DNA of 64,000 nucleotides. Source: Pseudomonadota bacterium. Lineage in GTDB: Bacteria; Pseudomonadota; Gammaproteobacteria; Steroidobacterales; JBCBZW01. Of the stretch, positions 8,702 through 16,729 are shown one piece after another (within the stretch, counting starts at the first letter, position 1; the number at the start of each line of letters is the position of its first letter). Both the position numbers and the translations under genes were made by a program. The stretch is taken from positions 1 to 64,000 of the forward strand of contig JBCCWS010000019.1 of NCBI GenBank assembly GCA_039193195.1, written 5' to 3'. The notes below the pieces were generated by a model. The model was given only the letters and a program-made list of their open reading frames with translations. It was not told the origin of the DNA and did no database searches.

Positions 8702-10639
8702 TTGGATCTTCGGCGAGGATTTTCTCTCAAGGAGTGGACCGTGATGCCGCTCGAAGGGCGCTTCGAGCGAGCCGGAGAGGTCCGTCGGGTCCAGCCCAAG
8801 AGCATGGACGTGCTGCTCTGTCTTGCCGAGGCGCAGGGCGAGCTGGTCGAGCGGGACGAAATCCTGCGCCGCATCTGGGGCGAGCGCTGGGTGAGCGATG
8901 AGCCCCTAACGCGCTGTATCGGTGAGTTGCGCCGCGCCCTCGGCGATCGACGCGGCGATCCCGACTACATCCTGACGGTGCCCAAGCGAGGCTATCGACT
9001 CCTGCCGGCGGCTCTCGCAGTACCCCAAGCGGGCGGCGAGTCGCCTGCCAAACCCGAGCACCCGCCCCTCACTGTGCGCCAGCGGCAACGTCGATCGCTC
9101 ACGCTGAAGCGTCTGGGGCTGGGGTTGTTCGTCATCATCCTCGTCGCCCTCTTGCAGGTGGGTATCCAACGCCTCTTCGATCGTCCGCAACACACTACCG
9201 CTGCATCGAGGGGCGGTTCGAGTGTGATCCCTGTGCCAGCTCTCGATGCGCGCGCCATCGCGGTACTGCCCTTCGCAGACTTATCGGCGATGGGTGATCA
9301 GGCGTACATGTCCGATGGCATCGCCGAAGAGGTGCTGAATGTTCTCACCAAGGTGCGTGACCTTCGCGTGATTTCGCGCTCTTCTTCCTTCTCCTTCAGT
9401 GGTCGTGGCGTAGACATTCCGACCGTCGCTCGACGTTTCAACGTGGCCAACGTGCTTGAGGGATCCGTGCGGGTGGCGGGCAACCGCATCCGTGTCACTG
9501 CGCAGTTGGTGGACGCGCGCAGCGAGACCAGCGTTTGGTCGGAGACCTTCGATCGTGAGCTTACGGATGTATTCGCCATTCAGGAGGAGATCGCCGCTGC
9601 CGTGGTCGGCAAGCTCGAGGGGTCGCTTGTCCCTGGCGCCGCTGCCGTGCGTGAGACCGATCCTCAGGCGTATGCGCTGTTCCTGCAGGCGCGCTACCTT
9701 CACGAGCAGCCCGGAGGCGACTCGCTCGGGCGGGCTCGCGATCTCTACGAGGCCGCCGTGGCCATCGACGACACCTATTTGCCGGCTTGGGTGTGGCTGG
9801 CTGCCCTGTACGACGACACGGTCAATAGCGGTGATCTGCCTCGCGATGAGATTTTAAGGCGCATGTTCGCCGCCATCGACCGAGCGCTAGAGATCGCCCC
9901 CGACGACCCGCTGGCCCTCGGCATGAGCGCCGTATTGCAGGAGCGGTGGAGAGACGACTTGGTCACATCGTCCTCCCAGATGCAGCGGGCCCTCGAGCTC
10001 GATCCGAGTAACCCCATTCTCCTGCGCTGGGCGGTGATCGCCATGCATGGCCTCGGCCAGCATCGCGACGCGGTGGAGGTGGCCGAGTACCTGTTCGCGC
10101 GTGATCCTGTGGGCAACATCTCACGGATCAATCTGGCCGGTTCTTACCTGCTCGCGGGTCGCTTCGAAGAGGCCGTGGAGATGTGCGAAATCCAGGTGGC
10201 CACGGCCACCACCACGGGCCCCTGCCGATCGAGTCTGGCAACGGCCTACCTGTACGCGGGCAATCCCAAGGCGGCGAAGGCGCAGCTTGAGATGATGGCG
10301 GGATCGCGTCGGCACGTCCGCCTCGCGCCCATGGTCTTCCACGCCCTGGGCGACGCCGAGGCATTCGACGCGGCCCTGGCGGCGCTGCATCAGACCTATG
10401 AAGATGGCGACACCGGACTGGCCTACTGGATCGCCAGAACCTACACCTTCATCAACGACACGGACCGGGCTTTCGAGTGGCTCTACCGCGCCCACGAGGA
10501 AGGCGTGCTGAGCCTCACCCATAGCTCGGCCTATTTCGCGCACCTGCACGGCGATCCGCGCTGGCCGCAGTTGCTGGGCGACATCGGTCGACGCCCGGAG
10601 GATGTGGCAAACCTGACCCTTACGGTCAGGCTGCCATAG
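8702..10639 (+). CDS. CadC-like winged-helix membrane regulator with TolB-like and TPR domains
   Basis: A 645-residue one-component transmembrane regulator. Residues about 10-100 form an OmpR/PhoB-type winged helix (VQPKSMDVLLCLAEAQGELV, ending DYILTVPKRGYRL). A single membrane helix lies near 138-160. The periplasmic part starts with the AIAVLPFADLS TolB-like / adenylate-cyclase-associated module (about 180-310). Tetratricopeptide repeats run to the C-terminus (for example AVAIDDTYLPAWVWLAALY). The start chosen is TTG 8702 because the winged helix would be truncated at the first ATG (8744). It probably senses an envelope signal and controls nearby or distant genes; the target is unknown. It is convergent with the glutaminase gene, with six bases between them. 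Confidence 0.88.
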   Translation: MDLRRGFSLKEWTVMPLEGRFERAGEVRRVQPKSMDVLLCLAEAQGELVERDEILRRIWGERWVSDEPLTRCIGELRRALGDRRGDPDYILTVPKRGYRLLPAALAVPQAGGESPAKPEHPPLTVRQRQRRSLTLKRLGLGLFVIILVALLQVGIQRLFDRPQHTTAASRGGSSVIPVPALDARAIAVLPFADLSAMGDQAYMSDGIAEEVLNVLTKVRDLRVISRSSSFSFSGRGVDIPTVARRFNVANVLEGSVRVAGNRIRVTAQLVDARSETSVWSETFDRELTDVFAIQEEIAAAVVGKLEGSLVPGAAAVRETDPQAYALFLQARYLHEQPGGDSLGRARDLYEAAVAIDDTYLPAWVWLAALYDDTVNSGDLPRDEILRRMFAAIDRALEIAPDDPLALGMSAVLQERWRDDLVTSSSQMQRALELDPSNPILLRWAVIAMHGLGQHRDAVEVAEYLFARDPVGNISRINLAGSYLLAGRFEEAVEMCEIQVATATTTGPCRSSLATAYLYAGNPKAAKAQLEMMAGSRRHVRLAPMVFHALGDAEAFDAALAALHQTYEDGDTGLAYWIARTYTFINDTDRAFEWLYRAHEEGVLSLTHSSAYFAHLHGDPRWPQLLGDIGRRPEDVANLTLTVRLP

Positions 10640-10645
10640 GGCTGT

Positions 10646-12157
10646 TTACGCCGCAGCGGCCAGCAGGGTTCGGACCGCGTCCTGCCCGTGGCGGGTGGCG
10701 TCCGCCAGCGGTGTGTTGCCCCAACGATCGATCGGCGCCGGGCATACCTTCTGATGCAGCAGGTATTGCACCGTCTCCGAATGCCCTTCGGCGCTGGCGA
10801 GATGCAATGGCGTGCGGCCATCGTAGTCTGCCTTGTTCAAGTCGTGGCCGTGGGCGACGAGTCGGCGCAGTTCGCTGACATCGCCGATGCTCGCCGCATA
10901 GATCGCGTGGTAGGTGTGATCGCTCAGCACTGCGTTGCGAAGGCGGCGCGGATCTCGCTTCTTGGTGTCGAGCAGACTGTCGTAATTGTGCAGGCTGAAG
11001 CGCCCCACCAGTCCCTTCAGAAAGGCCACCCCGCGCACACTGTTACCGCACGCATCCAGCTTCGGTGACCACACCACCACGCTCATCACGTTAGGCACCA
11101 CCGCGAGGACTACGCCAGAGACGGCCGATTTGGCCGGGATGCCGACGCAAAACGCGAACTCACCGGAGTAGTCGTACATCCCGCACGAGTACATCATCGA
11201 CAGGGTGTTCTTGATGGTCTCGTCGCAGAGCACCCGCTCGCCCGTCAAGGGGCAGACGCCCCCGTTAGCCAAAGTGGCACCGATCGTGGCCATGCTGCGG
11301 GCGGTCACCTCCATGGAGCACGCTGAGAAGTAGTAGTCCAACGTGGGGCGTATTTCGATGCCAGGTGGGAAGGCCCCGCGCTCGCGCATGTGGTGGGCGA
11401 GGGCGAAGTTGCGATCCGCGGACTCCCGCTCGGAGTGCCATACGGCGGCGTTCAGGCTTAGCCGTTCTCGTGCGGCCAGCGCGGAGACAAGGCTCGTCAG
11501 GTATTCGAGACGATCGGCGGTGGGCAGGTCGCGCCGGAGCAGGCTGCTGGTCATGATTGCGCCGGCATTGATCATCGGGTTGTGCGGCAGCCCTTGCCTA
11601 TTCAAGGTCAGCTCGTTGAAGGACATGCCGCTGGGCTCGCGTCCAACGTGGGCGTGCACCTTGTGCTCGCCATGCTCTTCGAGGGCCGCCGCGTACAGAA
11701 ACGGCTTGCAGCTCGACTGCAGGGTGAATCGCGTATCGCTGTCGCCGATCGACAAGCGCTGCCCGTCGATCGTGCACACCGCGACGGCGTAGCTGTCCTC
11801 AGGCACGCGAGCCAGCTGCGGAATGTAGTCGGCGACGGCGCCGTCATTGACCTGCCGGACCTGGCCGGCGAGTTCGCGCACCTCCTTGGTAAACGCGGCG
11901 AAGTCGGGGATCACCAGATCGCCCTTGATCGCCCGGCTCACCAGTGAGCCGCCGTTGTCGAGCAGGGAGGCGAAGGTGCTACTGCGCAGCGGTGCGCGGT
12001 TGGTCACGTCCAGGCGTTCGCGTAGGCCCTCCAGCCGTGGGTCGTCGAGCTGGACGCCTGCCATCGACAGGCGCTCCACCAGAGCGCTGCGACTCACGTT
12101 CCCCGTACCTCGCTCGTCCAGGGAGCGAAAGACGGCATTCAAGTTTTGGTCTGTCAT
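10646..12157 (-). CDS. glsA: Glutaminase, kidney-type with N-terminal extension and ankyrin repeats
   Basis: Hydrolyses L-glutamine to glutamate and ammonium. The serine-dependent beta-lactamase-like fold is marked by the catalytic S-x-x-K at Ser148-Lys151 (LQSSCKPF), followed by EPSGMSFNEL, PHNPMINAGAI and YSCGMYDYSGEFAF. Unlike the roughly 310-residue bacterial GlsA, this 503-residue protein has an extra N-terminal EF-hand-like region of about 90 residues (FRSLDERGTGNVS). It also has two C-terminal ankyrin repeats (DGRTPLHLASAEGHSETVQYLL and WGNTPLADATRHGQDAV region). This is the layout of animal KGA/GLS enzymes. It is the last gene of a minus-strand operon with the ammonium transporter and glutamine synthetase II, 11 bases after the transporter gene. 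The domain layout is seen; the metabolic coupling is inferred. Confidence 0.95.
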   Translation of the reverse strand: MTDQNLNAVFRSLDERGTGNVSRSALVERLSMAGVQLDDPRLEGLRERLDVTNRAPLRSSTFASLLDNGGSLVSRAIKGDLVIPDFAAFTKEVRELAGQVRQVNDGAVADYIPQLARVPEDSYAVAVCTIDGQRLSIGDSDTRFTLQSSCKPFLYAAALEEHGEHKVHAHVGREPSGMSFNELTLNRQGLPHNPMINAGAIMTSSLLRRDLPTADRLEYLTSLVSALAARERLSLNAAVWHSERESADRNFALAHHMRERGAFPPGIEIRPTLDYYFSACSMEVTARSMATIGATLANGGVCPLTGERVLCDETIKNTLSMMYSCGMYDYSGEFAFCVGIPAKSAVSGVVLAVVPNVMSVVVWSPKLDACGNSVRGVAFLKGLVGRFSLHNYDSLLDTKKRDPRRLRNAVLSDHTYHAIYAASIGDVSELRRLVAHGHDLNKADYDGRTPLHLASAEGHSETVQYLLHQKVCPAPIDRWGNTPLADATRHGQDAVRTLLAAAA

Positions 12158-12168
12158 GTCCCTAGCCC

Positions 12169-13455
12169 TTATCCAAGGTTATAGGCGCGTAGGCCGATCT
12201 CGATGAGATCGCCGCCGGTGTGTTCGTGGTGACGCTTGAGGCGAATGCCCGTGGTCACCCGCATGACCGTCCAGACGAGGTAGCTGATCAGAAAGGTGAC
12301 TGCGCCGATCGAGGCGATGCCGATGGCTTGGGTCCAGTAGTTCGCATCCGCATTGGTGAGTGGCACGGCCATCGTGCCCCAGATGCCAGCGGCCAGGTGC
12401 ACGGGAATCGCACCTACCACGTCGTCCAGCAAGAGACTCTCCAGCAGCCGCGTCGCCAGCATCATGATGACGCTGCCGATTGCGCCGATAATAAGTGCCT
12501 GCCCCAAGGAGGGGGCGATCGGTTCGGCCGTGATGCTCACCAGGCCAGCCAGGGCACCGTTCAGCATCAGCGTCAGGTCGAGGCGACGGTAGATGAGCTG
12601 CGTCACGAGGGTGGCCGCGATGACCCCACCGGCGGCAGCCGCATTGGTGTTGGCGAACACCGTGGCCACGGCGAAGGCGTCGGTGGCGCTTGCGAACGCT
12701 AGCTGCGAGCCGCCGTTGAAGCCGAACCAGCCGAGCCAGAGGATAAACGTCCCCAAGGTAACCATGGGCAGGCTCGACGGCGGCAGCAGCTGAGGCGTGC
12801 CATCCTCGTCGAAGCGGCCGCGGCGCGCGCCGAGTAGGATGACGCCGGCGAGCGCTGCCCAACCCCCAACGCTGTGGACGATGGTGGAACCTGCGAAGTC
12901 GCTGAAGCCGAGCGTTGCCAGCCACCCGCCGCCCCAGGTCCAGTGACCCACGATCGGATATAGGAACCCGGTGAGCACCACGACGAAGGCAGCGAAGGGC
13001 CAGAACTTCACCCGCTCGGCGAGCGCGCCGGAGACGACCGACGCCGCCGTTGCGACGAAGACCATCTGAAAGAACCAGACGGCCACGGAGGGCTGTCCCG
13101 TGGTGATGTCAGGTGCTGTGGCCTCGACCGGTTGCCAGAAGGCGAGCGTGCCGAAGAGCGAGTTACCATCGCCGTACATGAGTTGGTAGCCGACGGCGAG
13201 GAACATCGCCGAGGCGATGGCGTAGAGGGCCACGTTCTTGGCCAAGATGACGGCGACCGACTTGGCCCGCACCATGCCGGCTTCGAGCATCGAGAAGCCA
13301 GCGGCCATGAACATGACGAGCACGCCGCAAAACAGCAGAAGAAAGGTGTTGAACAGGTAGCTAACTTGCGGATCAACTCCCGTATCGGCGAGCACCAGCG
13401 TAGATGCCGAGAGGCCGGCGATCGCAGCCGGTAGCTTGAGGTGGCGAACGAGCAT
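12169..13455 (-). CDS. amt: Ammonium transporter, Amt family
   Basis: A 428-residue trimeric Amt/Rh-type channel of the inner membrane. The start at ATG 13455 is preferred to the longer frame because AAAGGAGAT lies directly upstream and a signal peptide follows (LKLPAAIAGLSASTLVLA). Eleven hydrophobic helices are visible. Family motifs include SMLEAGMVRAKSV, GHWTWGGGWL, FAGSTIVHSVGGWAAL, FGFNGGSQ and HLAAGIWGTMAVPL with the conserved pore histidines. It lies between glnII (54 bases upstream) and glsA (11 bases downstream) in the same direction. It therefore supplies or retrieves the ammonium that the flanking enzymes consume and release. No glnK/PII gene is adjacent, which is unusual for an amt. 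Confidence 0.95.
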   Translation of the reverse strand: MLVRHLKLPAAIAGLSASTLVLADTGVDPQVSYLFNTFLLLFCGVLVMFMAAGFSMLEAGMVRAKSVAVILAKNVALYAIASAMFLAVGYQLMYGDGNSLFGTLAFWQPVEATAPDITTGQPSVAVWFFQMVFVATAASVVSGALAERVKFWPFAAFVVVLTGFLYPIVGHWTWGGGWLATLGFSDFAGSTIVHSVGGWAALAGVILLGARRGRFDEDGTPQLLPPSSLPMVTLGTFILWLGWFGFNGGSQLAFASATDAFAVATVFANTNAAAAGGVIAATLVTQLIYRRLDLTLMLNGALAGLVSITAEPIAPSLGQALIIGAIGSVIMMLATRLLESLLLDDVVGAIPVHLAAGIWGTMAVPLTNADANYWTQAIGIASIGAVTFLISYLVWTVMRVTTGIRLKRHHEHTGGDLIEIGLRAYNLG

Positions 13456-13509
13456 TGCGCTATCTCCTTTGAAAGTGGGGGATGCGCTTAGTGGCATCCC
13501 CCATGGCTA

Positions 13510-14583
13510 CTATGCGGCGTGGGCGGCGGCTTCGGCACCTGCGTTGGCTGCCGCATCGACCAGGCAGCTAGCCACCCGGTAGGGGTCGGCGTTGGCCCCG
13601 GGACGGCGGTCTTCTAGGTAGCCGTAGCCCTTTAGCGCGACGGGCTGCGGAATCCGAATCGACGCGCCGCGGTTGGCGATGCCGCTCGCGAAGGTGCCGA
13701 TGGCGCAGGTCTCGTGGGCACCGGTCAGGCGCTCATCGAGGCGGTCGCCGTACTCGCCAATGTGCTCGTGGTGTCGCCCCTCGAGCGAGGCGACGATGGA
13801 GTGGATGGCTTGCATCCCTCGGTTGGGATCGCGCGTGGCCGCCGTCGAGAAGTTGGTGTGCATGCCAGCGCCGTTCCAGTCGCCCTTCACGGGCTTATTG
13901 TCGAAGGACACGACTACCCCGAAGCGCTCGCTCACGCGCAGCAGGAGATAGCGCGCCACCCAGAGTCCATCGGCGATGGTCAGGGCATCGCAGGCTTCGC
14001 CCTCGATGCCGCGGTGTCCTACCTGGAACTCCCACTGCCCCGGCATGACTTCGGCGTTGATGCCGTAGATGAGCACGCCGGCTTGCACGCAGGCGCGCGC
14101 GTGCGCCTCCACCACGTCGCGGCCGAAGGCCAGGTTTGCACCCGCGCCGCAGTAGTAGGGTCCCTGGGGGGCGGGGTAGCCGTCGGTGGGGAAGCCGAGT
14201 GGGCGCCCGTCGCGGCACAAGGTGTACTCCTGCTCGAAGCCCGCCCAGGGGGCGAGCGAGGCATCCGCGCGGTCGATGGCGCCACGCAGGCGGGCGCGTT
14301 GGTTGGAGGCGTGCTCGGCGCCGTCGCTGTCGCGCACCTCGCAAAGGACGATGTAATTGCCCTCGCTGCGCAGGGGATCCGCATACGCGCGGACGGGGGC
14401 TAGAATGCAATCCGAGTCTTCACCAGTCGCCTGGCCGGTGGAGGAGCCGTCGAAGCTCCACTCGGGGAAGTCTGAAGGGGCGGGGTTTGCGGGCACGCTG
14501 ACGACGCGTGCCTTCGATCGGATCTGCTGCGTGGGCTGGGCGCCGTCGATCCACAGGTATTCGGCGAACTGAACGTTAGTCAT
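13510..14583 (-). CDS. glnII: Glutamine synthetase, eukaryotic-type GSII
   Basis: Condenses glutamate and ammonia to glutamine with ATP. At 357 residues it has the short GSII length rather than the roughly 470 of GlnA/GSI. Signatures are LWIDGAQPTQQIRSKAR, FPEWSFDGSSTGQA, APWAGFEQEYTL with the metal-binding glutamates, INAEVMPGQWEFQVG, KPVKGDWNGAGMHTNFST and GANADPYRVASCLVDAA. The start ATG 14583 is set by GAGG seven bases upstream and by homology; the frame stays open further upstream but that part is out of family. GSII lacks the adenylylation Tyr site of GSI, so control is probably transcriptional or allosteric. It is the first enzyme of the glnII-amt-glsA operon. Confidence 0.95.
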   Translation of the reverse strand: MTNVQFAEYLWIDGAQPTQQIRSKARVVSVPANPAPSDFPEWSFDGSSTGQATGEDSDCILAPVRAYADPLRSEGNYIVLCEVRDSDGAEHASNQRARLRGAIDRADASLAPWAGFEQEYTLCRDGRPLGFPTDGYPAPQGPYYCGAGANLAFGRDVVEAHARACVQAGVLIYGINAEVMPGQWEFQVGHRGIEGEACDALTIADGLWVARYLLLRVSERFGVVVSFDNKPVKGDWNGAGMHTNFSTAATRDPNRGMQAIHSIVASLEGRHHEHIGEYGDRLDERLTGAHETCAIGTFASGIANRGASIRIPQPVALKGYGYLEDRRPGANADPYRVASCLVDAAANAGAEAAAHAA

Positions 14584-14638
14584 GGTTATCCTCGTCGTGG
14601 TCAGGTCGGATCGGCGATGGGGTCGAGTCTTCGGAAAC

Positions 14639-14664
14639 GGTCCAGCCAGGGATCTGACTGGACC
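14639..14664 (-). promoter_or_regulatory. Hairpin between small peptide gene and glnII
   Basis: A perfect 7-bp stem GGTCCAG/CTGGACC with a 12-base loop lies in the 92-base gap between the small peptide stop and the glnII start. There is no T-tract, so it is not a standard terminator. Its position would allow an effect on read-through, RNA processing or translation of glnII. Confidence 0.4.
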
Positions 14665-14675
14665 TTGATGGGGCT

Positions 14676-14777
14676 TCATAGGACGCCGCTGAAACGCGCA
14701 ACGCTGTAGGCGTACGCGGCCGAGATCAGCAAAAGTGCGAGTGCCTCTGCCGACTGACTGAGTCGCTTCTCCAACAT
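14676..14777 (-). CDS. 33-residue single-span membrane peptide upstream of glnII
   Basis: A short frame, ATG 14777 to TGA 14676, on the same strand and just ahead of glnII-amt-glsA. A GGAGAC ribosome site lies about six bases upstream. The peptide starts MLEKRLSQSAEAL, continues with LALLLISAAYAYSVARF and ends SGVL: a charged head followed by one membrane helix. A 10-bp palindrome GGTCCGGACC at 14796-14805 sits just before it. No known family was recognised. It could be a small regulatory membrane protein (for example a partner of the transporter), a leader peptide, or a chance frame. Confidence 0.45.
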   Translation of the reverse strand: MLEKRLSQSAEALALLLISAAYAYSVARFSGVL

Positions 14778-14980
14778 GGTGATGTCTCCGTAAGTGGTCC
14801 GGACCCCGTGTCCGAACCGTGGGGCGCATGGTGGTGGGGAGCACCCGCGGAGTACTGTGGAAAAGCCTCTTTTTTCCTGTTTTCGTTCTGTGTTTCTTCG
14901 TAACACTCTGACTTCATTGAGTGTCGCCCTCGAGCCAAACACCCGCGACCTCGTCGTCTCAGGAGGAAGCTACCTGCGCC

Positions 14981-15170
14981 CTACGGGCAGGGTTGATCAG
15001 CAGGTGGGTCTCTTCCCGAGCGCCCACGTTGGGCACGGTGAGCACGGCGCTCCGATACTTCGCGATCCACGCGGCACCGAAGGGCCGGGATGCCACGACA
15101 TCTCGATGATGCCAACCGGGAAGCGAGTCCCTAGTGACGACCTGGTAGCTCCCCCCACATGGTTCCGCTA
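14981..15170 (-). pseudogene. RES-domain (toxin-type NAD phosphorylase) C-terminal remnant
   Basis: The minus strand, ending at TAG 14981, reads QVVTRDSLPGWHH, then ASRPFGAAWIAKYRSAVL, TVPNVGARE and HLLINPAP. The series LP-x-W, G-x-x-W, S-A-V-L-x-VPN and LINP-A is the C-terminal signature of RES-domain toxins, which degrade NAD and are normally paired with an Xre/MbcA-type antitoxin. No start, no N-terminal Arg/Tyr part of the RES fold and no antitoxin gene could be found around it. It appears to be a decayed toxin fragment. The upstream limit of about 15170 is approximate. Confidence 0.5.
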
Positions 15171-15171
15171 C

Positions 15172-15198
15172 CCAAGGAGCCGCTCTGTGGCTCCCTGG
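15172..15198. repeat. Hairpin-forming inverted repeat
   Basis: CCAAGGAGCC (15172-15181) pairs with GGCTCCCTGG (15189-15198), ten base pairs with one mismatch and a 7-base loop. It is followed by a G-rich rather than T-rich run, so a rho-independent terminator is unlikely. It lies at the edge of the RES remnant. Confidence 0.4.
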
Positions 15199-15413
15199 GG
15201 GCGGGGGCCGACTAGGCCGAAGGCGTTAGGGACTGCAGCCGCCGTCTCGAGGGAGTGCGACGCGGGCAGGCCTCGGATGGATCGGCGCGTACTTCGCCGA
15301 TGGCGTTTGTACTTCTTATCCCTCGGGATGAGAGTCTCACCATCCGCGCGCAGCTGACCCGCACCCCGCCGAGTTCGACTGTTGGGATTTCCTTTACGAT
15401 TGCCGGTGGCGAA

Positions 15414-15455
15414 GGTAAAGGTAAAGGTAAAGGTAAAGGTAAAGGTAAAGGTAAA
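15414..15455. repeat. Hexanucleotide tandem repeat, (GGTAAA)7
   Basis: Seven uninterrupted GGTAAA units. Read in frame on the plus strand they would give Gly-Lys repeats and on the minus strand Leu-Pro repeats, but neither surrounding frame looks like a gene. The array lies 147 bases upstream of the beta-barrel protein gene. Copy number could vary by slippage and alter the promoter region. Confidence 0.85.
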
Positions 15456-15602
15456 GGCCTCCTACGGACGTCAACCATCAGGCCATGACGCTGTGCCGGC
15501 GGCGCGTGCTATGGCTCGCTTACACTTCTTTGCTCTGTTCCGCCTTTGCTTACACAGTCGTACCTATGCTCTGTCGCGGTCGCAAAGGACTGAGGCAGAA
15601 CC

Positions 15603-16448
15603 ATGACAAACGTCACCCACTTGGCTCCGCTTTCCCTGGCCCTGTTGATCTGTGGTGTGGCTGTGGCTGGCACTGAATCAGCAAGCTCCTCGCCGCCGAC
15701 CTCCCCCAGCATTACAGGGAGTAGGTTTCAAATCTTCGGTGGAGTGACCGCCGCGCGCACGCCGATTCAGATCGACAGCATCGATGTAGTAGCCACTGGC
15801 GATCTGCTCATCGATGACGTGGACCTGAGTGTGGGAGAGGAGATTGACATCTCCTCGAGGACTCTTCTTCTGGGTTTCAGTTATCGGCCGTTTCCCCTGG
15901 TGGAGCTTTCCGTGGCGAGCGGCTTTGCTAACACCACATCCGATGCGCAGCTGACGGTGTCTGGCTCCTTCCTGGAGCCCTTGCCTCTGCTGGGGGACAG
16001 TTTTTCCGTGACGTCGACCAACGAGCGTGATTCGAGCGGTACGTCGTTGCAGGGCAGTCTTGGCTTGTATCTGCCAATCGTGCGGGATCCAGAGGCGCCG
16101 TTGCTGCTGCGTGCCGGCGTGATCCTCGGGCACAATGATCTCGATAACATCGACACACGCACTGTCGCTTCCAGCCTGATGCTGATCCACTCGCGTGAGT
16201 GGTTTTCGCGGCGCATGAACCTCGCCCTTGGCGTCACCCATCTGTCGATTGATCGTGTGGTCGAGTTCTCGGCCTCTATCGGCGGCGAACGGATCGATGT
16301 CAGGCAGGAGCAGAGTCTTCAAGAGCCCTGGAGCCTCACCGGCTCGCTGGTGGTCCCGCTAAGCGGCGCGGTGTCGCTGATAGGCAGCACGTCCAACAAC
16401 TTCAACGGCATGAGCAGTGTTGCGTTGCGCCTCGGCTACCGCTTCTGA
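15603..16448 (+). CDS. Outer-membrane beta-barrel protein, unknown ligand
   Basis: A 281-residue protein with a Sec signal (THLAPLSLALLICGVAVAG, cleavage near residue 24). Alternating hydrophobic strands follow: FQIFGGVTAAR, SRTLLLGFSYRPFPLVELSV, LLLRAGVILGHNDL, SLTGSLVVPLSG. It ends SSVALRLGYRF, with the C-terminal aromatic residue and strand typical of BAM-assembled barrels. Eight to ten strands would fit. No porin or channel family can be named. ATG 15603 has GAGGCAG just upstream. It has no obvious operon partner; the nearest gene downstream is convergent. Confidence 0.75.
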   Translation: MTNVTHLAPLSLALLICGVAVAGTESASSSPPTSPSITGSRFQIFGGVTAARTPIQIDSIDVVATGDLLIDDVDLSVGEEIDISSRTLLLGFSYRPFPLVELSVASGFANTTSDAQLTVSGSFLEPLPLLGDSFSVTSTNERDSSGTSLQGSLGLYLPIVRDPEAPLLLRAGVILGHNDLDNIDTRTVASSLMLIHSREWFSRRMNLALGVTHLSIDRVVEFSASIGGERIDVRQEQSLQEPWSLTGSLVVPLSGAVSLIGSTSNNFNGMSSVALRLGYRF

Positions 16449-16729
16449 GTTGTCCTCGACCGGATCCAATCGGCGGTGCTATCGCATCGGCGCGGCGCAG
16501 TTTGCCGCGCATGCCTCCCATACTGGGCGCCCCGAATACCGCTGGGCCCGCCTGGAGCTGCTGGTCTTCCTTGGCCGTGGATCCCTCGTCTCCCAGCCCA
16601 GAGCCTCCCTCGGGTCGACGACACCCCCGTGAGTAAGGACGGCGATGTCTCGACCACGATAGCGACCAGCACTCGTCCCTGCAGCAGCTGTCCCGGACCT
16701 GGAACGAATGGGCTGCCTCGCGCCCGCGC

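Noticed and set aside
12179-12925. 248-codon frame within the ammonium transporter gene, other frame
   Set aside because: Arg/His-rich shadow of a gene with clear Amt motifs and ribosome site.
14794-15357. 187-codon plus-strand frame between glnII and the barrel gene
   Set aside because: Arg/Pro/Ser-rich text without domain; the minus strand of the same stretch reads a RES-domain signature.
15255-15488. Glycine-lysine repeat protein from the GGTAAA array
   Set aside because: Only the array gives the repeat; flanks have no ribosome site or protein-like text in the frame.
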